From Clostridia bacterium (GTDB lineage: Bacteria; Bacillota; Clostridia; Lachnospirales; Anaerotignaceae): DNA of 64,000 nucleotides. The notes below the pieces were generated by a model. It was given only the letters and a program-made list of their open reading frames with translations. It was not told where the DNA came from and made no database searches. The stretch lies in contig JALFWW010000002.1 of NCBI GenBank assembly GCA_022786605.1, positions 1-64,000 on the forward strand, given 5' to 3'. A program made the translations under genes and the position numbers. Positions 24,908-32,469 of this stretch are shown here, piece after piece; the stretch's first letter is position 1; the number at the start of each line of letters is the position of its first letter.

Positions 24908-25187
24908 TTGGGGAACAAAAGGGTCAACACATTTGCTTCGCAAATGCCAGCCATAAATGGCTGTCCGCATCTCTTGCGGTGTGGAGTTCCCCAACTGGAA
25001 TCCGCAGTCGGAATTTACTTCTGACGAGGAAAAGCCCAAGTTTCAAGGCTTTTAGCTGATGGAACTTGGGCTTTATACTTCTGTCTATTCGTCAAAGCCT
25101 TGAATGAAATGAGGCTTTGACGACAGGGTGTCGAATTTTCGGCACCCTGATCCCCTTGCCGTGAGCAGCGGCAGGGGGTTTTGTTTT
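24908..25187 (+). ncRNA. RNA-B copy 1: predicted structured non-coding RNA
   Basis: This gene-free 330-bp stretch folds elaborately. A 9-bp stem TTGGGGAAC/GTTCCCCAA (24908-24994) encloses three hairpins (CATTTGC/GCAAATG, CAGCCAT/ATGGCTG, CCGCA/TGCGG). The core at 24995-25122 follows and is shared with 46644-46773. It has stem GTCGGAA/TTCTGAC then GACGAGGA, stem AAAGCCCAAGTT/AACTTGGGCTTT enclosing TCAAGGC and GCTGATGG, and stem CGTCAAAGCCT/AGGCTTTGACG around TGAATGAAATG. A CAGGGTG/CACCCTG hairpin and a terminator (25151-25185) end it. G-U pairs favour the plus strand. I do not recognise the family. Confidence 0.65.
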
Positions 25188-25188
25188 A

Positions 25189-25701
25189 TCAGGATGCGGT
25201 ATGAACCAGACGGGGCACCAGTCCAGCCATGATGCGGATGACCACGATTTCCACAGCGCCCAGAATCAGGCACTGGAATACACGGGTCGCCATCAGCGGC
25301 AGGAAAGGAGAGCCGAATAATACGCTGATCCATAATGTGTTCAGCAGCAGAGAACCGATGATTTCTGTTGCCAGCACTGCCCCAAGGATGCGAGGCATGG
25401 TCTGCTTTTTGGACAGGAACAGACCGTAAATCAGACCCACAATGGCAGCGGTGATGGTAAAACCGGGGAAGTACGCCGCAATGGGGAACAGGGTCGCACC
25501 AATGAAGTCACCCAAGGCGCCTACCAGAGCAGCCTGCCAAGGACCCAGATACAGTGCCGCGAATACCACGGGAACAAAGGCAAAGCCGATTTTGATGTTC
25601 CATGCGGCAATGGATAAGAAACGGGATAAAATGATGTTCAGTGCCACCAGCATGGCAATGATGACCAGCTGCTTGGTGGTGAATTTTCTGTTTTCGGACA
25701 T
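25189..25701 (-). CDS. folT: Folate ECF transporter S component
   Basis: 170 residues, six predicted membrane segments. This is the substrate-binding subunit of an energy-coupling-factor transporter; the ATPases and EcfT are encoded elsewhere. TTKQLVIIAMLVALNIILSR near the start carries the A-x-x-x-A-type helix that contacts EcfT; GDFIGATLFP and GFTITAAIVGLIYG are typical of the folate group. Folate is supported by the THF riboswitch in its leader. AAGGAGG precedes the ATG. Confidence 0.92.
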   Translation of the reverse strand: MSENRKFTTKQLVIIAMLVALNIILSRFLSIAAWNIKIGFAFVPVVFAALYLGPWQAALVGALGDFIGATLFPIAAYFPGFTITAAIVGLIYGLFLSKKQTMPRILGAVLATEIIGSLLLNTLWISVLFGSPFLPLMATRVFQCLILGAVEIVVIRIMAGLVPRLVHTAS

Positions 25702-25792
25702 AAAAAAACCTCCTTGTTATCTCCAAATCAAACAACATGCAAAACAGCAGTTTTCCTAAAGAAAAACCGCGAAAACCGTTCCCATGTGATAC

Positions 25793-26024
25793 AAAAAAAC
25801 ACGAAATCTCCAACAAAACCGGGGAAATTTCGTGTCTGTGTGCCAGATGGGACGCCTCTATGCAAATACCCCCGTTTTAAGCGGGGTAGGCTGTGATAAC
25901 AAAGAGTGCTCATGTCTTTATTATGAAACAGCGGGATGCGGATTTTGTATCGCAAGAAAACTCTTTTCGTTCCCGTGACAACTCCCCGTTCACAGGACAC
26001 TTAACGCACAAAGTCCTACTCTGT
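25793..26024 (-). promoter_or_regulatory. THF riboswitch and terminator upstream of folT
   Basis: On the minus strand, 26024-25928 reads ACAGAGTAGGACTTTGT, GCGTTAAGTGTCCTGTGAA, GGGGAGTTGTCAC, GGGAACGAAAAGAG, TGCGATACAAAATCC, GCATCCCGCTGT. This matches the tetrahydrofolate riboswitch consensus, including the closing ACAG/CTGT helix. An intermediate CCCCGC hairpin (25868-25888) and a terminator CACGAAAT/ATTTCGTG plus seven T (25793-25834) follow. High folate should block folT. The region 25702-25792 is plain leader. Confidence 0.9.
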
Positions 26025-26088
26025 ATTTGCCGCAGAAGATTTCCTCCTGCGGCTTCATTGTAGCATGGCTTTTGTCAGAAGTAAAGCA

Positions 26089-26673
26089 TTATTCGCTTTT
26101 TTCCGCCAAGGCAAAGGTAATGAGCAGATTTTGCTTGGAAGCAAAGGAGCCTGCCAGTGTCACCTGCCCCATATCCAGACCATGATCTCCTGTCAGCACA
26201 TGGAAAATGCGGTCTGTTTCCAGAAAACCGCCGTTGCCGAAGTAGAAGCAAATGACGGGGGTGCCTTTGGGGATTTTGTCAAAATCGGATTCTCCATAAG
26301 CGCGGATGACTTTTGTGGGGTCTGCGCCTAAGGTCTGTTTGATGAAGGACAGCTCGATGTCCAGATGGAGAAATTCCTGAGAAGCGTAGTACATGGCAGT
26401 GATGAATTCTGTCAGGTCATGTTCGCTGTCAAAGGGAAGGACTTGGGGATAATCAGGGACTCCTGTCAGTCCGCAGACGAACCAAGGGGTGGAAGCGGCC
26501 GCGAAAGAAATGTTGTAAGGGCGTTTGTGGATGACGGTTTCGTCATCAATGGCAAATACCAGTGTATTGCCGGTGGTGCTGCCTGTCAGGGGCAGTTTTC
26601 TTTTTTTCAGATTTGCTTTGAGTGTATCGGATGCGCCAAACAGGCGGATGCCGTCAGAATGGAAACCCAGCAT
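26089..26673 (-). CDS. Hypothetical protein
   Basis: 194 residues with no signal peptide or membrane segment, unrecognised. Distinct features are NTLVFAIDDETVIHKRPYNI near 36, STPWFVCGLTGVPDYPQVLP and PKGTPVICFYFGNGGFLETD near 140. AAAGGAGG precedes the ATG, and the composition matches its neighbours. A GCCGCAG/CTGCGGC hairpin lies after the stop. It sits just upstream of the folT leader, but the riboswitch promoter separates them. Confidence 0.7.
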   Translation of the reverse strand: MLGFHSDGIRLFGASDTLKANLKKRKLPLTGSTTGNTLVFAIDDETVIHKRPYNISFAAASTPWFVCGLTGVPDYPQVLPFDSEHDLTEFITAMYYASQEFLHLDIELSFIKQTLGADPTKVIRAYGESDFDKIPKGTPVICFYFGNGGFLETDRIFHVLTGDHGLDMGQVTLAGSFASKQNLLITFALAEKSE

Positions 26674-26808
26674 GGGAAAAAACCTCCTTTGGTGGTGTAT
26701 ATTTCAGTTGATTTTCTTCATTTTAATACAGTATGGGGAAAAAAGAAAGGATTTTTCCCTGCAATCCATACCAAATGGATAGCCTCTGTCGGTTTTCGGG
26801 GAAAATCG

Positions 26809-26838
26809 TTGACATAGCAACGTTTCAGTTGGTATAAT
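26809..26838 (+). promoter_or_regulatory. Promoter of the smsC-smsB operon
   Basis: TTGACA (26809-26814), 18 bp, TATAAT (26833-26838); ATG follows about 75 bp downstream. Confidence 0.8.
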
Positions 26839-26913
26839 TTACTTTGGCTTTGCAGGAAAAATTCGGCAGAAAGGGTGTTGCCGAATCATTGATAAATACA
26901 GGAGGATAGGAAT

Positions 26914-27630
26914 ATGCTGGAATTAAAGAACATCTCTTTTTCCGCAGATGGAAAACAGATTCTGAAAAATATCAATCTGGTCATTGACGACGCGAAATTC
27001 GTTGTCATCACCGGACCCAACGGCGGCGGCAAGTCCACATTGGCAAAGGTCATCGCCGGCATCATCACACCTGACAGCGGACAGATTCTGCTGGACGGTC
27101 AGGACATTACAGATTGGTCTATCACAGACCGCGCAAGAGCAGGCGTTAGCTTCGCTTTTCAGCAGCCCGTACGCTTCAAAGGCGTAACTGTCAAAGACCT
27201 GATCACACTGGCAAGCGGCAAGGATATTTCCACAGCGGCGGCTTGTGATTATCTGGCGCAGGTAGGTCTGTGCGCGAAAGACTACATTGACCGTGAAGTC
27301 AATGCCAGCCTGTCCGGCGGCGAACTGAAACGTATCGAAATCGCTACCGTTATGGCAAGAAAAACAAAACTGACACTTTTCGACGAACCCGAAGCGGGCA
27401 TTGACCTGTGGAGCTTCAAAAACCTCATCGACGTATTCGAAAAAATGCACGATGAAATTCAGGCTTCCATTATGATCATTTCCCATCAGGAACGTATTTT
27501 GAACATTGCAGATCAGGTGGTTGTCATCTCCAACGGTGAAATCGCTCAGATCGGCACAAAAGAAGAAGTTCTGCCCGGTCTTTTTGGCATTGACCCCGGA
27601 TGCAGATATTTTCAGGGAGGGAACGAATAA
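26914..27630 (+). CDS. sufC: Fe-S cluster assembly ATPase SufC (SmsC)
   Basis: 238 residues. ABC-type ATPase of Fe-S cluster scaffold complexes. Walker A GPNGGGKST near 36, Q-loop region FAFQQPVRFKGV, signature LSGGELKRIEIA near 140, Walker B KLTLFDEPEAGID near 158 and H-loop IISHQER near 192. The Glu-Ala-Gly-Ile-Asp after Walker B is typical of SufC. Start overlaps nothing upstream; AGGAGGATAG precedes it. Its stop overlaps the next start (TAATG), so the two subunits are coupled. Confidence 0.94.
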   Translation: MLELKNISFSADGKQILKNINLVIDDAKFVVITGPNGGGKSTLAKVIAGIITPDSGQILLDGQDITDWSITDRARAGVSFAFQQPVRFKGVTVKDLITLASGKDISTAAACDYLAQVGLCAKDYIDREVNASLSGGELKRIEIATVMARKTKLTLFDEPEAGIDLWSFKNLIDVFEKMHDEIQASIMIISHQERILNIADQVVVISNGEIAQIGTKEEVLPGLFGIDPGCRYFQGGNE

Positions 27631-28553
27631 TGTTTGACGACGTAATCAAAAAACTGCTGTCTGAAGTGGCAGACCTGACAGAAGTACCTTTGAACGGTGC
27701 CTTCAATATCCGTAACAACGGTCACAGCGAAGGCAGAAATTCCACAGAAAACATTCAGATCGTACCCAAGGAAAACAACTCCGGTATCGATATTTACATC
27801 AAACCCGGCACAAAGGACGAAAATGTCCACATCCCCGCTCTGATCACAGAAGCAGGCGTACACGATCTGGTATATAACGATTTCCATATCGGCGAAGGCG
27901 CGGATGTAACCATCGTGGCTGGCTGCGGTATCCATAACTGCGGCAGCGAAGAATCTCTCCACGAAGGTATCCACCGTTTCTTCGTAGGCAAAAACGCCAA
28001 AGTAAAATATATCGAAAAACACATTGGGGAAGGCGACGGCAACGGCAAACGCATCATCAACCCTCAGACACATATCGAAGGGGATGAAAACAGCTATCTG
28101 GAAATGGATACGGTACAGCTCAAAGGCGTAGACTCCACAAAACGTATTTCCAGCGCAAAACTGGCAGCCGGCGCGACGGTTGTCATCAAAGAAAAAATCA
28201 TGACTCACGGTGATCAGTATGCGGAAACATCCTTTGACGTGATTCTGGAAGGGGAAGGCAGTTCCGCAAAACTCATTTCCCGTTCCGTTGCAAGGGATAA
28301 ATCCCGTCAGCTGTTCCGTTCTAAAATCGTGGGCAACGCGGACTGCTACGGTCATTCCGAATGTGACGCCATCATCATGGACGATGGTGTGGTAGCGGCA
28401 GAACCCGAAATCGTGGCAAACAACGTGGACGCGACACTGATCCATGAAGCAGCCATCGGCAAAATCGCAGGGGATCAGCTCATGAAGCTGATGACATTGG
28501 GGCTGACAGAAAAAGAAGCGGAAGCACAGATCATCAACGGCTTCCTGAAATAA
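27630..28553 (+). CDS. sufB: SufB/SufD-like Fe-S scaffold protein (SmsB)
   Basis: 307 residues, shorter than classical SufB (about 470), because the long N-terminal region is missing. The beta-helix core is present: VTIVAGCGIHNCGSEESLHE near 92, FVGKNAKVKYIEKHIGEG, LISRSVARDKSRQLFRSKIV near 220, HSECDAIIMDDG near 242 and ANNVDATLIHEAAIGKI near 267. A two-gene SufC-SufB unit without SufS, SufU or SufD fits the minimal SMS system of anaerobes. It is followed at 14 bp by lepB. Confidence 0.92.
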   Translation: MFDDVIKKLLSEVADLTEVPLNGAFNIRNNGHSEGRNSTENIQIVPKENNSGIDIYIKPGTKDENVHIPALITEAGVHDLVYNDFHIGEGADVTIVAGCGIHNCGSEESLHEGIHRFFVGKNAKVKYIEKHIGEGDGNGKRIINPQTHIEGDENSYLEMDTVQLKGVDSTKRISSAKLAAGATVVIKEKIMTHGDQYAETSFDVILEGEGSSAKLISRSVARDKSRQLFRSKIVGNADCYGHSECDAIIMDDGVVAAEPEIVANNVDATLIHEAAIGKIAGDQLMKLMTLGLTEKEAEAQIINGFLK

Positions 28554-28567
28554 GGAGCTGAAACAAA

Positions 28568-29080
28568 TTGAAAAAAGAAATTCTCAGTTGGGTCAAGACC
28601 ATCATCCTGGCAGTGCTGCTGGCTTTTGTGGTGGATACGGTGTTTATCGTCAATGCCACAGTGCCCACAGGCTCCATGGAAAATACCATCATGGCAGGGG
28701 ACAGAATCCTTGCCCTGCGCACCAGTTACTGGTTTTCCGATCCCGAGCGGGGAGATGTGGTGGTTTTTGAAGATCCCGACGATCCCACAGGCAAGACTCT
28801 TTATGTAAAGCGTATCATTGGCGTTGGCGGCGATACCGTGGAAGTACAGAACGGTGAAGTGCTGGTCAATGGACAGGTACAGGATGAACCTTATATCAAG
28901 GAAATCACAGAAGGAGATTTTGGACCTTATCATGTGCCGGAAGGCTGTTATTTCATGATGGGGGATAACCGGAATAAGTCTTTGGATGCAAGGTTCTGGG
29001 AAAACACATACGTGGAAAAAGACGCCATTTTGGGCAAAGTTGTCCTGCGGTATTACAAAGGATTCAAAATCATAGATTAA
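28568..29080 (+). CDS. lepB: Signal peptidase I
   Basis: 170 residues. Membrane-bound serine protease that removes signal peptides. One N-terminal membrane helix (TIILAVLLAFVVDTVFIVNA), catalytic Ser in PTGSMENTI near 36, then the Lys in TLYVKRIIGVGGDTVE near 77, and the C-terminal GDNRNKSLDAR motif. It starts with TTG at 28568, preceded by AAGGAGCTG, 14 bp after sufB, so it is co-transcribed. Length fits the short Gram-positive SipS type. Confidence 0.94.
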   Translation: MKKEILSWVKTIILAVLLAFVVDTVFIVNATVPTGSMENTIMAGDRILALRTSYWFSDPERGDVVVFEDPDDPTGKTLYVKRIIGVGGDTVEVQNGEVLVNGQVQDEPYIKEITEGDFGPYHVPEGCYFMMGDNRNKSLDARFWENTYVEKDAILGKVVLRYYKGFKIID

Positions 29081-29106
29081 AAAGGGCGGCTTTGAGCCGC
29101 CCTTTT
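29079..29106 (+). terminator. Terminator of the smsC-smsB-lepB operon
   Basis: AAAAGGGCGGCT/AGCCGCCCTTTT hairpin. Confidence 0.9.
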
Positions 29107-29173
29107 GGCTTGTTGAAAAAGCTGGAATATGATACACTGGAAACAGAGAACATCTAAAAGGAGATGAAGCGAC

Positions 29174-29389
29174 ATGAAATGTCCTTTTTGTAATCTGGAA
29201 ATGATGGAAGGCTATCTGAAAGCCGGACGGTATGTGCAGTTCCAGGAAATGGAGAACGGCAGAAAAGGTCAGGAATATCTGGTGGCAAAAAGCTTTATGG
29301 GCGATGCCAAAATGGAAGGGTATCTGTGCCCCAGCTGCCGGAAAGTGATTCTGGACATCCCTCTGGTGGAAGAACCCCCCAGAAGATAA
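29174..29389 (+). CDS. Small zinc-ribbon-like protein (DUF6487-like)
   Basis: 71 residues. MKCPFCNLEMMEGYL at the start and LCPSCRKVIL near 55 give two CxxC pairs, a probable zinc ribbon. The middle is short and non-helical. This resembles the widespread small PF20097/DUF6487-type proteins; function unknown. AAAAGGAGATGAAGCG precedes the ATG. Confidence 0.8.
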   Translation: MKCPFCNLEMMEGYLKAGRYVQFQEMENGRKGQEYLVAKSFMGDAKMEGYLCPSCRKVILDIPLVEEPPRR

Positions 29390-29398
29390 AGAGAAAAA

Positions 29399-29437
29399 AT
29401 GCTCTGTCAAAGGCAATTGCCTTTGACAGAGCATTTT
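29399..29437. terminator. Bidirectional terminator
   Basis: ATGCTCTGTCAAAGGC/GCCTTTGACAGAGCAT stem with AATT loop and T-run, between convergent genes. Confidence 0.95.
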
Positions 29438-29442
29438 TGTAT

Positions 29443-29667
29443 TCAGACAAATAGCACCACCAACAGGAACACGAAAAGGAATATGCCTGCGCACAGAGAA
29501 GCGATGGCGTATTTTTTTTCGCCTGCGTCCTGATATTCTTTGGCGCTGATGATTTCCCGCAGCCCCGCGAATGCCAGCATCAGAAACAGCGCCGGTTTCA
29601 TGCCCCGCAGAGCAAGGATGCCGCTGATGAAAAGCAGAAGGGTCGTGCAGAATTTCAGTTGTTTCAT
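29443..29667 (-). CDS. Small membrane protein
   Basis: 74 residues, two hydrophobic segments (LKFCTTLLLFISGILALRG and ASLCAGIFLFVFLLVVLFV) joined by a charged loop (REIISAKEYQDAGEKKY). Unrecognised. The ATG at 29667 has GGAGGTATTTTAC upstream; an in-frame ATG at 29706 lies inside the repeat A fragment and has no ribosome site. Confidence 0.75.
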   Translation of the reverse strand: MKQLKFCTTLLLFISGILALRGMKPALFLMLAFAGLREIISAKEYQDAGEKKYAIASLCAGIFLFVFLLVVLFV

Positions 29668-29685
29668 GTAAAATACCTCCAAAGT

Positions 29686-29735
29686 AATTTCCCCATAAGA
29701 AAACATTGGCTTTGTTTTCTTATGAAGACGCCCCG
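29686..29735 (+). repeat. Repeat A, copy 6 (minimal fragment)
   Basis: CCCCATAAGAAAACATTGGC and TTTGTTTTCTTATGAAGACG followed by CCCC: the inner hairpin is gone and the ATAAGAAAACA/TGTTTTCTTAT arms are nearly fused. It lies between two minus-strand genes. Confidence 0.7.
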
Positions 29736-29740
29736 AAGGG

Positions 29741-30025
29741 TCAATGGTCTTTTTTCCTTACAAAAAGCAGCAGACCATTTGCCGCAACCAGAATTATGGT
29801 ATAAACGATGAGCATGGGGAACATGTAAGGCACCACATCCAGCAGTGCTGACCAGTCCTCTGCCCGCACCCATGACACCACCATGGCGTATTCCGAAAGA
29901 AGTGTCAGGGCGGTGAAGCCAAAAGCCCCAAATGCCATACCTTTTGCCATGGACTTGCCGGAAAAAGCGGCGTAGCCATGGAGCATTGTGAAAATAATAC
30001 TTGCAATACCGAAAAGAATCCACAT
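29741..30025 (-). CDS. Small membrane protein
   Basis: 94 residues, three to four hydrophobic segments (MWILFGIASIIFTMLHGYAA, AFGAFGFTALTLLSEYAMVV, MFPMLIVYTIILVAANGLLL) and a basic C-terminus (FVRKKDH). I cannot assign a family. AAGGAGGTCATATTT precedes the ATG. It may share a transcript with the 29443 gene across the repeat A fragment. Confidence 0.75.
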   Translation of the reverse strand: MWILFGIASIIFTMLHGYAAFSGKSMAKGMAFGAFGFTALTLLSEYAMVVSWVRAEDWSALLDVVPYMFPMLIVYTIILVAANGLLLFVRKKDH

Positions 30026-30139
30026 AAATATGACCTCCTTATCAGGGGAAAATGCCGTTTTTTTCAGTATAACATGGCAAAAGGGGTTGTCAACGAAGGG
30101 GCTGGATGTGACGGAAATTTGTAAGAAAGCCGTATCTCC

Positions 30140-30913
30140 TTATCCTCTTACCTTTGCCAGGATATTCCGATATGCCTGCACCAGCACTGCCGCGTCCAGA
30201 CCATACGCCATAGCGTCAAAGCCCTGTTGGAAGCCATGGGCGATGGCGTCGGGATTCACAGTGAAGTAAATGCAGAATTTACCGTTTTTGTGGCAGGCTT
30301 CTCGTACCCGTTTCAGGGCAGCCTGAAAATCGGGGTGGTCGAACTGTCCGGGAATGCCCATGGAAATAGACAGGTCAAAAGGTCCGATGAAAATGCCGTC
30401 TACCCCTTCCATGGCGGTGATGGTTTCGATGTTTTCCAGACATCCCACGGTTTCACACTGGGGAATCAGCAGTGTTTCGGCGTTGTTCACGGCCATATTC
30501 ACGGGGAGGCTTTCTGTTGCGGGATAAGCGAAGCCCCAACCGTCTTTTCGGGAAGGGCAGAAGCCCCGTTTGCCCACAGGAGCGTATTTTGCGTAGTTCA
30601 CCAGTTCCTGGATCTGTTCTACGGTGTGTACATCAGGAACGATGAGCCCATGCACGCCGATGTCCAGCAGTTTCAGTACGGCGGGACGGCTGATTTCCCG
30701 CACCCTTGCCAGAGGAGAAACGCCGCCAAGGAGAGCGCCCCGGACATAGTCCAGTGTGCTTTCCGCCTCAAAGGGACCATGTTCATTGTCGATGATGATG
30801 AAGTCCAAGCCAGTCTGCCCTAAGGCTTCCGCTACATTTGCGCTGCCCAGTTCAAAAAATGTACCCATGGGTTGTTCATGGTTCCGAAGTTTTTCTTTCA
30901 ATGTATTTTTCAT
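30140..30913 (-). CDS. HpcH/HpaI-type aldolase
   Basis: 257 residues. Class II pyruvate aldolase of the 4-hydroxy-2-oxoheptanedioate / 2-keto-3-deoxyrhamnonate aldolase family. Markers are FIIIDNEHGPFE near 38, LARVRE, VHGLIVPDVHTVEQ near 87, the metal-site Glu region PQCETVGCLENIE near 153 and DGIFIGPFDLS near 178. The ATG at 30913 has AAGGTG upstream. It is 5 bp from the stop of the cyclase-family gene; the pair may degrade an aromatic or keto-acid substrate. Confidence 0.9.
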   Translation of the reverse strand: MKNTLKEKLRNHEQPMGTFFELGSANVAEALGQTGLDFIIIDNEHGPFEAESTLDYVRGALLGGVSPLARVREISRPAVLKLLDIGVHGLIVPDVHTVEQIQELVNYAKYAPVGKRGFCPSRKDGWGFAYPATESLPVNMAVNNAETLLIPQCETVGCLENIETITAMEGVDGIFIGPFDLSISMGIPGQFDHPDFQAALKRVREACHKNGKFCIYFTVNPDAIAHGFQQGFDAMAYGLDAAVLVQAYRNILAKVRG

Positions 30914-30918
30914 AAGTA

Positions 30919-31530
30919 TCACCTTTCCAATATGGGACGCACCCAGCAGCCGTCGCCCTCCGCAATCTTCAGGGGCAGGCAGTACAGGCGGTATTCGCCG
31001 GCAGGTACGTCTTTCAGATTCAAGTTTTCCAATATGGGGATGTTGCGCCCCAACAGTGCTTTGTGTATGGGGAAATCCCCGTCCCCTTCGGGACTTTCAT
31101 AATCCACGCCCAAAAGGGAAATTTTTCGCTCCGCCAGATATTCACCTGCTTCCGCCGCTAGATAAACAGGGTTCGGCAGGGGATGGATGCCGTCAAAAGC
31201 TTCGTTGTCTGTGCGGAAAAGCACCCGGTCATGGGGCTGGATGTCCAGCTGCATGAGCATTTCTCTGGTAATCTCTGGCACACTGGGCAGATAAAAAACC
31301 TTGCAGGTACCGCAAAGCTGTTCCAGCGGAAAAACCGCCGCGTCCATGCCCTCTGGAAAGAAATGTCTGGGGAAATCTATATGGGTTCCCAGATGGCTCC
31401 CCAAATGGAGCAAAGACAGGGTGCAGTCCTCTCCCTTTGCCCCATCCAGCAGCACTTCCCGCAGAAAAGGCGGGTCACCGGGATAGACCATGGTCTGAGG
31501 GGAAAGGGGGAAGGAAATGTCATAGATCAT
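30919..31530 (-). CDS. Cyclase-family protein (kynurenine formamidase-like)
   Basis: 203 residues. The metal motif HLGSHLGTHIDFPRHF near 42-57 defines the cyclase/KynB hydrolase superfamily. Start MIYDISFPLSPQTMVYPGDP is also typical, as is LLGVDYESPEGDG near 140. The substrate is unknown; KynB itself acts on N-formylkynurenine, but no other tryptophan-degradation gene is here. It overlaps the aldolase ribosome site, suggesting an operon. Confidence 0.88.
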   Translation of the reverse strand: MIYDISFPLSPQTMVYPGDPPFLREVLLDGAKGEDCTLSLLHLGSHLGTHIDFPRHFFPEGMDAAVFPLEQLCGTCKVFYLPSVPEITREMLMQLDIQPHDRVLFRTDNEAFDGIHPLPNPVYLAAEAGEYLAERKISLLGVDYESPEGDGDFPIHKALLGRNIPILENLNLKDVPAGEYRLYCLPLKIAEGDGCWVRPILER

Positions 31531-31560
31531 ATGCCGCCTCCTCTGTATTGTATCATAGTT

Positions 31561-31782
31561 TCATCCGTTGCGGCGGGGATAGGGCTTTTTTTCGTCCGTG
31601 AGCCCTGCCAGATAATCCATGCTGGTGTCCAGCGCCAACGCCAGTTTTTTCAGCTGTTCAAAGGTATAGTACCGCTTGCCTGTTTCCAGCTTGGAATAGT
31701 CGCTCTGGTCGATGCCTGTGAGCATCTGCATTTTGATCTGGGTGAACCCCCGTTCTTTCCGTAATTCTCGTAATCTGTTCAT
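31561..31782 (-). CDS. Small XRE-family DNA-binding protein
   Basis: 73 residues consisting almost only of a helix-turn-helix: RLRELRKERGFTQIKMQMLT, then GIDQSDYSKLETGKRYYTFE, QLKKLALALDTSMDYLAG. The ATG at 31782 has a weak GGTG upstream. It is divergent from the 31868 gene, with a strong promoter between them, and may repress it. Confidence 0.85.
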   Translation of the reverse strand: MNRLRELRKERGFTQIKMQMLTGIDQSDYSKLETGKRYYTFEQLKKLALALDTSMDYLAGLTDEKKPYPRRNG

Positions 31783-31817
31783 AAACATCACCAATTTTAT
31801 TATGGCAAACTGACCTA

Positions 31818-31846
31818 TTGACATTAGGGTGTATCTGACCTAAAAT
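31818..31846 (+). promoter_or_regulatory. Promoter between the XRE gene and the 31868 gene
   Basis: TTGACA (31818-31823), 17 bp, TAAAAT (31841-31846). CTGACCT occurs twice (31810-31816 and 31835-31841) around the -35 and spacer, a plausible operator for the adjacent XRE protein. Confidence 0.65.
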
Positions 31847-31867
31847 AAGACAAAAGGCGGTGGAAAT

Positions 31868-32071
31868 ATGGATAAACTGGTAGAAAGTCTGCGGGTTTTG
31901 CTGGAAAATGAACGGGATGGTGTGCTGCATGTGGATAAGGAGCGGCTGCGGCAGGCGAAATACGCAGGCAGTGTGGAAGCGTTGCGGAAAATATTGGATG
32001 CGGACGGATGGAGTGCGGAAAAAAAGATGGATGCTGTACGCAAACTGCTGGATGAGGAGTTGGAAAAATGA
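31868..32071 (+). CDS. Small helical protein
   Basis: 67 residues, charged and predicted all-helical (MDKLVESLRVLLENERDGVL, SAEKKMDAVRKLLDEELEK), no membrane segment, unrecognised. GGCGGTGG precedes the ATG. The divergent XRE partner makes a small regulated locus. Confidence 0.65.
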   Translation: MDKLVESLRVLLENERDGVLHVDKERLRQAKYAGSVEALRKILDADGWSAEKKMDAVRKLLDEELEK

Positions 32072-32182
32072 AAATATGTCCAACGCCTCTTTTTTTTATG
32101 GGGTTTTTGGGGTATAATACAAGAGAATATAGAGAAAAATTCCGAAACATAACAAGTGAGGATATCAAAGGAGGCATTTTTT

Positions 32183-32383
32183 ATGCAGGTAACAAAAGAT
32201 ATGACAATCGGCGAACTGCTGATGATGGACAGAAGCGCAGGCATGATCCTGATGCAGAACGGTATGCATTGTGTAGGCTGTCCTTCCGCTGCTGGTGAAA
32301 CACTGGAAGAAGCAAGCATGGTACACGGCATGGATATCGACAAACTGCTGAAAGACATCAACGATTATCTGGCAAGCAAATAA
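32183..32383 (+). CDS. DUF1858 domain protein
   Basis: 66 residues covering just the DUF1858 domain: [20 protein letters not shown], then [40 protein letters not shown]. The two Cys (HCVGCP) are a redox or Fe-S-related motif seen in small ScdA_N-like proteins of anaerobes. AAAGGAGGC precedes the ATG at 32183. A TATAAT at about 32113 is a likely -10. Confidence 0.9.
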   Translation: MQVTKDMTIGELLMMDRSAGMILMQNGMHCVGCPSAAGETLEEASMVHGMDIDKLLKDINDYLASK

Positions 32384-32388
32384 GACAC

Positions 32389-32417
32389 AAAAAAAGAGGC
32401 TGATGCCTCTTTTTTTA
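32389..32417. terminator. Terminator after DUF1858 gene
   Basis: AAAAAAAGAGGC/GCCTCTTTTTTT hairpin. Confidence 0.9.
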
Positions 32418-32469
32418 TGTCTTGATTTTCTCGTGTCTTTTTCAAAAGGGTTCTTTTGTTAGCAGGTTT

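Noticed and set aside
24995-25122. Cobalamin, SAM, guanidine or T-box riboswitch
   Set aside because: The conserved boxes of those classes were looked for and not found, and no downstream same-strand gene exists.
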